47,952 bases of DNA from Planktomarina sp. Lineage in GTDB: Bacteria > Pseudomonadota > Alphaproteobacteria > Rhodobacterales > Rhodobacteraceae. The stretch covers positions 1 to 47,952 of the forward strand of contig JAHDCP010000010.1 of the NCBI GenBank assembly GCA_020629775.1, written 5' to 3'. A program made the position numbers and the translations under genes. The notes beneath the pieces are model-generated. The model was not told the origin of the DNA. It was given only the letters and a program-made list of their open reading frames with translations, and made no database searches. This document shows, in pieces, positions 43,918 through 47,952 of this stretch. How positions within the stretch are numbered: the first letter of the stretch is position 1; every line of letters starts with the position of its first letter.

Positions 43918-44411
43918 GGCGCGAAGGTTATGTTGATCCGATGCTGATAATCGAAGCGGTCTTTGTTGCGGTTACGTATACTGATCACGCCCCCCACACT
44001 TGGCCCGTCGCTGCCGACACCGATGATAAAGCCTTCGTCATCAGGTTCCGACAAATTGGTGGGATCCACTGTGGTGCCGGATACGCGGGATCTACCGTTG
44101 ATGGTGGCGCGGCACTGCACAAATAACGATCGGGTTCTGCCGTAATACAACGGCACTTTCACCAAAACAGGCGGTTCAAATGTCTGCGACAGACCGTTGG
44201 CTGTCATGGTACAGCTTGCCCCGCCGATTTCTGACCAGCGCACACCGTCGCGTTGAATCGTGCGAATTTCCACCAGGTCAGGACGATCAAAACGATGGTG
44301 GCGTTCGGCAGAGGCAGGAACAAAACTTACGATGGGTTGGGTGATGGGCAGCTTGGGCCCCGTGGCACAGCCCATCACCAAAGTTGTTAACAAAATTGCA
44401 CCGATACGCAT
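43914..44411 (-). CDS. Hypothetical lipoprotein
   Basis: A 165-residue protein with a lipoprotein signal (lipobox LVMGC, Cys15). The rest is predicted beta-rich: [34 protein letters not shown] and [20 protein letters not shown] do not recognise the family. It is convergent with tgt and overlaps its last four bases. An AAGGAATG run precedes the ATG. A cell-envelope location is likely; the function is unknown. Confidence 0.75.
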   Translation of the reverse strand: MRIGAILLTTLVMGCATGPKLPITQPIVSFVPASAERHHRFDRPDLVEIRTIQRDGVRWSEIGGASCTMTANGLSQTFEPPVLVKVPLYYGRTRSLFVQCRATINGRSRVSGTTVDPTNLSEPDDEGFIIGVGSDGPSVGGVISIRNRNKDRFDYQHRINITFAP

Positions 44412-44588
44412 GATCTCATTCCTTTATTTAACGGGGTCTTGCCCCAGCCGGGCCTTGCCCCTGACATATTCTGGGGGCATTGTGCTTGAAAGCCAATAAC
44501 AAAGGCCCCATTTCCATGGGCTGACAGGAGCCGCAAAGGGTTGCCAGTATTGGGACCCAGACAAGGCTTGCCAAACAAAGGATCGAGT

Positions 44589-46997
44589 ATGACCCAGTCT
44601 TTAGAGACGAGCTTTCCAGTCCTGACACTGCGCGATATCGTGGTGTTCCCCCATATGATTGTGCCGCTGTTTGTAGGGCGCGAAAAATCAGTGCGGGCTT
44701 TGGAAGAAGTGATGGCGAACGACAAGCAAATCTTGCTTGCGTCGCAAAAAGACCCCAACGAAGACGACCCCACATCCGACAGCATTTTTGCCACGGGCGT
44801 CTTGGCCAACGTTCTGCAACTTTTGAAACTGCCCGATGGCACAGTCAAAGTTTTGGTGGAAGGCCGGTCGCGCGTGGAAATCACGCAGTACGTTGAAAAC
44901 GATGATTATTTCGAAGCATACGCCGACATCTTGGATGAAACAGATGGCGACGCCGAAGCGATTGAAGCTTTGGTGCGGTCTGTGGCAACCGAATTTGAAC
45001 GCTATGCCAAAGTCAAAAAGAACATCCCAGAAGAAGCGCTGAAAACCATTTCAGAAACTCGCGACCCGGCCAAACTGGCTGACTTGGCATCGGGGCATCT
45101 GGGGATTGAAATCGCCCAGAAACAAGAACTTCTGGAAACCCTGGAAGTCGCTGCGCGCTTGGAAAAAGTGTACGGCCTGATGCAGGGTGAGCTGTCGGTT
45201 CTGAAAGTCGAAAAGAAGATCAAGACCCGCGTCAAATCCCAGATGGAACGCACCCAGCGCGAATATTATTTGAATGAGCAAATGAAAGCCATTCAGAAAG
45301 AATTGGGCGACGGGGAAGAAGGCGAAGGCGAAATTGCCGAACTGGAAGCACGCATTGCTGAAACAAAGCTGTCCAAAGAAGCGCAGGAAAAAGCTGACGC
45401 TGAATTGAAAAAGCTGAAGAACATGTCGCCCATGTCAGCGGAAGCCACAGTGGTGCGCAATTACTTGGATTGGATGCTGTCCATTCCTTGGGGTGTGCGC
45501 AGCCGGGTCAAAAAGGATTTGGGCAAAGCGCAAACCGTTTTGGACGACGATCACTATGGCTTGGACAAGGTCAAAGAACGGATCGTGGAATATCTGGCGG
45601 TTCAACAGCGATCCAAAAAGTTGAAAGGCCCCATCATGTGCTTGGTGGGTCCCCCTGGTGTGGGTAAAACATCCCTTGGAAAATCTGTGGCCAAAGCCAC
45701 GGGTCGCGAATTCATTCGCATTTCCTTGGGTGGGGTGCGCGACGAATCTGAAATTCGCGGTCACCGCCGGACCTACATCGGGTCCATGCCGGGCAAGATT
45801 ATCCAGGCGTTGAAAAAGGCCAAAACCACCAACCCACTGATCCTGTTGGATGAGATCGACAAAATGGGCCAGGATTTCCGGGGCGATCCGGCATCTGCGA
45901 TGTTGGAAGTGTTGGATCCAGAACAGAACTCCACCTTTGTGGATCACTATCTGGAGGTGGAATACGACCTGTCTGACGTCATGTTCTTAACCACGTCGAA
46001 CTCCTATAACATGCCGGGACCGTTGTTGGACCGGATGGAGATCATCCCACTGGCGGGTTACACCGAAGAAGAAAAAGCCGAAATTGCGCACCGTCACTTG
46101 GTGCCCAAGCAGGTTAAGAACCACGGCTTGAAAGCCGGGGAATTCGTTGTGGAGCCCGAAGCCCTGCAAGAAGTGATCCGCACGTATACCCGCGAAGCCG
46201 GTGTGCGGAACCTGGAACGCGAAATTGGTAAATTGGCCCGTAAAGCCGTGACCCAAATCGTGAAAAAGGAAGTTGAGACTGTCACGGTCACCCCGGACAA
46301 TCTGAACGATTTCTTGGGCGTGAAGAAATTCCGGTACGGCCTGGCCGAACAGGAAGATCAGATCGGTGTTGTGACCGGGCTGGCCTATACGTCTGTTGGC
46401 GGTGATTTACTTCACATCGAAGCGTTGAAATTGCCTGGCAAGGGCCGGATGAAAACCACGGGTAAACTGGGCGATGTGATGAAAGAATCCATCGACGCGG
46501 CCAGTTCATATGTGCGGTCCATCGCCCCTGAACTGGGGATCAAGCCATCGCGGTTTGAACGGTTCGACATGCACGTGCACGTCCCTGACGGCGCCACCCC
46601 CAAGGACGGCCCATCGGCTGGTTTGGCCATGGTCACGGCCATTGTGTCTGTGTTGACAGGGATTCCCGTGCGCAAGGACCTGGCCATGACAGGGGAAGTC
46701 ACTCTGCGCGGCAACGCATCAGCCATCGGCGGTTTGAAAGAAAAACTTCTTGCGGCCCTTCGTGGTGGAATCAAAACGGTTCTGATCCCGCAAGAGAACG
46801 AGAAAGACATCGCTGAACTGCCGGACAGTGTTAAGGACGGGCTGGAAATCATTCCTGTGACCCACGTCTCTGAAGTGCTGAAGCTGGCTTTGACGGGCGC
46901 ACCTGAACCCATCGAATGGGATGAAGAAGCCGAAGAAGCTGCAGCCGCGGCTTTGGCCGCTGAAAACCCAGGCGGGGCGGCCCCCGTTACCCATTAA
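44589..46997 (+). CDS. lon: ATP-dependent protease Lon
   Basis: The 802-residue cytoplasmic protease of the AAA+ family that removes misfolded and regulatory proteins. N-terminal substrate domain, a coiled-coil around residues 210-290, Walker A GPPGVGKTS from 354, Walker B ILLDEIDK and a C-terminal serine-lysine site with Ser676 (KDGPSAGLAM) and Lys719 (GGLKEK). ATG 44589 follows AAAGGA; an earlier start at 44541 is unlikely. The hupB gene that often follows lon is absent; a strong terminator follows. Confidence 0.97.
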   Translation: MTQSLETSFPVLTLRDIVVFPHMIVPLFVGREKSVRALEEVMANDKQILLASQKDPNEDDPTSDSIFATGVLANVLQLLKLPDGTVKVLVEGRSRVEITQYVENDDYFEAYADILDETDGDAEAIEALVRSVATEFERYAKVKKNIPEEALKTISETRDPAKLADLASGHLGIEIAQKQELLETLEVAARLEKVYGLMQGELSVLKVEKKIKTRVKSQMERTQREYYLNEQMKAIQKELGDGEEGEGEIAELEARIAETKLSKEAQEKADAELKKLKNMSPMSAEATVVRNYLDWMLSIPWGVRSRVKKDLGKAQTVLDDDHYGLDKVKERIVEYLAVQQRSKKLKGPIMCLVGPPGVGKTSLGKSVAKATGREFIRISLGGVRDESEIRGHRRTYIGSMPGKIIQALKKAKTTNPLILLDEIDKMGQDFRGDPASAMLEVLDPEQNSTFVDHYLEVEYDLSDVMFLTTSNSYNMPGPLLDRMEIIPLAGYTEEEKAEIAHRHLVPKQVKNHGLKAGEFVVEPEALQEVIRTYTREAGVRNLEREIGKLARKAVTQIVKKEVETVTVTPDNLNDFLGVKKFRYGLAEQEDQIGVVTGLAYTSVGGDLLHIEALKLPGKGRMKTTGKLGDVMKESIDAASSYVRSIAPELGIKPSRFERFDMHVHVPDGATPKDGPSAGLAMVTAIVSVLTGIPVRKDLAMTGEVTLRGNASAIGGLKEKLLAALRGGIKTVLIPQENEKDIAELPDSVKDGLEIIPVTHVSEVLKLALTGAPEPIEWDEEAEEAAAAALAAENPGGAAPVTH

Positions 46998-47022
46998 GCT
47001 GGCACCATTTGTGCCATGATAC

Positions 47023-47058
47023 CGCGCCCCGAACGTCAGTTTGGGGCGCGTTTTTTTT
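47023..47058 (+). terminator. Strong rho-independent terminator after lon
   Basis: A 12-base-pair stem (47023-47034 with 47039-47050, one G-T pair) closes a GTCA loop and is followed by eight T. It starts 26 bases after the lon stop codon. Shape and T-tract are textbook, so lon is the end of its transcript. Confidence 0.92.
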
Positions 47059-47232
47059 GCTTTATTAAGGATCCATCAAGCACGGCGTTAGCCTTTGTCT
47101 GCGCGGTGGGGGCTGTCGTGGTGTTTGGGGCAAACCTTACCGGACCGGGCGGTGGGTTGGTTTTCCATAAATTCGACCGAATCTGCCAAGAATTTCAGCG
47201 CCTTAGGCGATTTTGTTTCGCGTGCGAAACAA

Positions 47233-47261
47233 TTGACTTGGGCGTCATGTTCTGGCCTAAG
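47233..47261 (+). promoter_or_regulatory. Possible promoter of the histidine phosphatase gene
   Basis: TTGACT at 47233-47238 and CCTAAG at 47256-47261 with 17 bases between fit a sigma70 -35/-10 pair, 30 bases before the start codon at 47291. The -10 is poor. Position after the lon terminator supports an own promoter in this gap. Confidence 0.35.
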
Positions 47262-47290
47262 CTCTGCAAAACAACGATATTGGCCCACCC

Positions 47291-47851
47291 ATGCCCCTTC
47301 CTGACCTCCTCATCATGCGCCACGGTGAAACTGAATGGAATCTTGCAGGTCGCTGGCAGGGGCATTTAGACAGTCCTTTGACGACCAAGGGCATTGACCA
47401 GGCCAAGCATTTGAACACGATCTTGCAAGCGCAAGACCTGGACGGGTTTACAGCGCGCATCAGCCCCCAAGGGCGCGCGGTTCACACGGCGGCTTTGGCC
47501 TTGGGCGGGGTTATCGGGCACATGCACACGGATCCTGATTTGGCAGAAATCACCATTGGTGATTGGACGGGCTGGACCCGGGCCGCCATCCACGAACATA
47601 CAGGGCCTGTGCCAGAGTTTGCCCATTATGATCTTGCCCCAGGCGGCGAAGGGTATGCTGGTTTGCGCCAGCGGTGCGTTCGGTTTTTGGAAAATTTGAA
47701 TGGGCCAGCAGTGGTGGTGACCCACGGAATGACGTCCCGGATGCTGCGCATGGTGGCCTTGGATATGCCCACGTCAGACATTGCAAAATTGCCTGGCGGG
47801 CAGGGGGTCATCTTCAAGATATCGGATGGCAAACATTCAATCTTAAAATAG
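47291..47851 (+). CDS. Histidine phosphatase family protein
   Basis: A 186-residue phosphoglycerate-mutase-like phosphatase. The N-terminal RHGETEWN holds the phosphorylated His11 and its Arg, LAEITIGDWTGWTR carries the acidic residue and VVVTHGMTSRMLR the second His. Small-molecule phosphatase of GpmB/CobC-like type; the substrate is not visible. Transcribed alone, ahead of the tRNA-Val gene. Confidence 0.9.
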   Translation: MPLPDLLIMRHGETEWNLAGRWQGHLDSPLTTKGIDQAKHLNTILQAQDLDGFTARISPQGRAVHTAALALGGVIGHMHTDPDLAEITIGDWTGWTRAAIHEHTGPVPEFAHYDLAPGGEGYAGLRQRCVRFLENLNGPAVVVTHGMTSRMLRMVALDMPTSDIAKLPGGQGVIFKISDGKHSILK

Positions 47852-47904
47852 CGAAATTTACACTTGCAAAGCCCGCGCATGTCGCTGTATTGCCCCCTCA
47901 CGGC

Positions 47905-47952
47905 GGGTCGTTAGCTCAGTTGGTAGAGCGCTTCGTTTACACCGAAGATGTC
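47905..47952 (+). tRNA. tRNA-Val (UAC), 5' part (cut by window end)
   Basis: The acceptor 5' strand GGGTCGT, the D arm GCTC-AGTTGGTA-GAGC and an anticodon stem-loop CTTCG-TTTACAC-CGAAG with anticodon TAC are visible. The gene runs off the window end in the variable region. Anticodon TAC gives valine. Confidence 0.92.

Overview
The window looks like chromosomal DNA of a Rhodobacteraceae (Roseobacter-group) alphaproteobacterium. The basis is protein-family resemblance: three-gene DctPQM and fused TAXI-type TRAP transporters, a ccmA-ccmB pair, a ureDABCEFG cluster, a SatD/DUF3307 pair, many ATGA-overlapping operons and moderately high GC. It opens in the 3' end of a tRNA-Ser and closes in the 5' half of a tRNA-Val(UAC). 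I worked by eye; no database search or alignment was run.

Region 1 (1-1115): tRNA-Ser tail, about 440 bp without a convincing gene, then a decayed IS3-family element. Region 2 (1178-12753): a catabolic locus with a divergent FCD-type GntR regulator, a Gfo/Idh/MocA dehydrogenase, a DctPQM TRAP transporter, a two-domain protein related to 3-dehydroshikimate dehydratase, a short citrate-synthase-fold protein (citryl-CoA lyase type), a TIM-barrel isomerase, a CoA-acylating aldehyde dehydrogenase of the SauS type and a thiamine-diphosphate enzyme. One 18-bp AT-rich motif with a 13-bp palindrome core occurs exactly once in each of the three intergenic regions where a promoter would be expected, which suggests one regulon. 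I cannot match this gene set to a described pathway; it is the best candidate here for an undescribed system.

Region 3 (12917-14199): ccmA-ccmB without the rest of the cytochrome c maturation genes. Region 4 (14260-18224): a xylose operon (LacI-type regulator, xylA, xylB) behind two 16-bp operator-like palindromes. Region 5 (18259-24252): a 2-oxoglutarate/Fe(II) oxygenase gene broken by one in-frame TAA, a short-chain dehydrogenase, a divergent LysR regulator, and a 1068-residue self-sufficient reductive dehalogenase-like protein (corrinoid-type RdhA part, two 4Fe-4S motifs, flavin reductase and 2Fe-2S domain in one chain). Region 6 (24358-29262): a complete urease operon on the minus strand.

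Region 7 (29747-34913): a sulfatase-superfamily hydrolase followed by a TAXI TRAP binding protein and fused permease. Region 8 (35024-47851): an exporter-type ABC protein, an acyl-CoA synthetase, then more housekeeping genes: tpiA, a TfoX-like protein, a SufA/HesB protein, a DUF3307 protein, a SatD-like protein with C-terminal HTH, SufT, two small lipoproteins (one of I78 inhibitor type), tgt, lon and a histidine phosphatase. Between the satD-like and DUF3307 genes lie three tandem 30-bp repeats, each with an inverted GTCAG/CTGAC pair, that look like an operator array.
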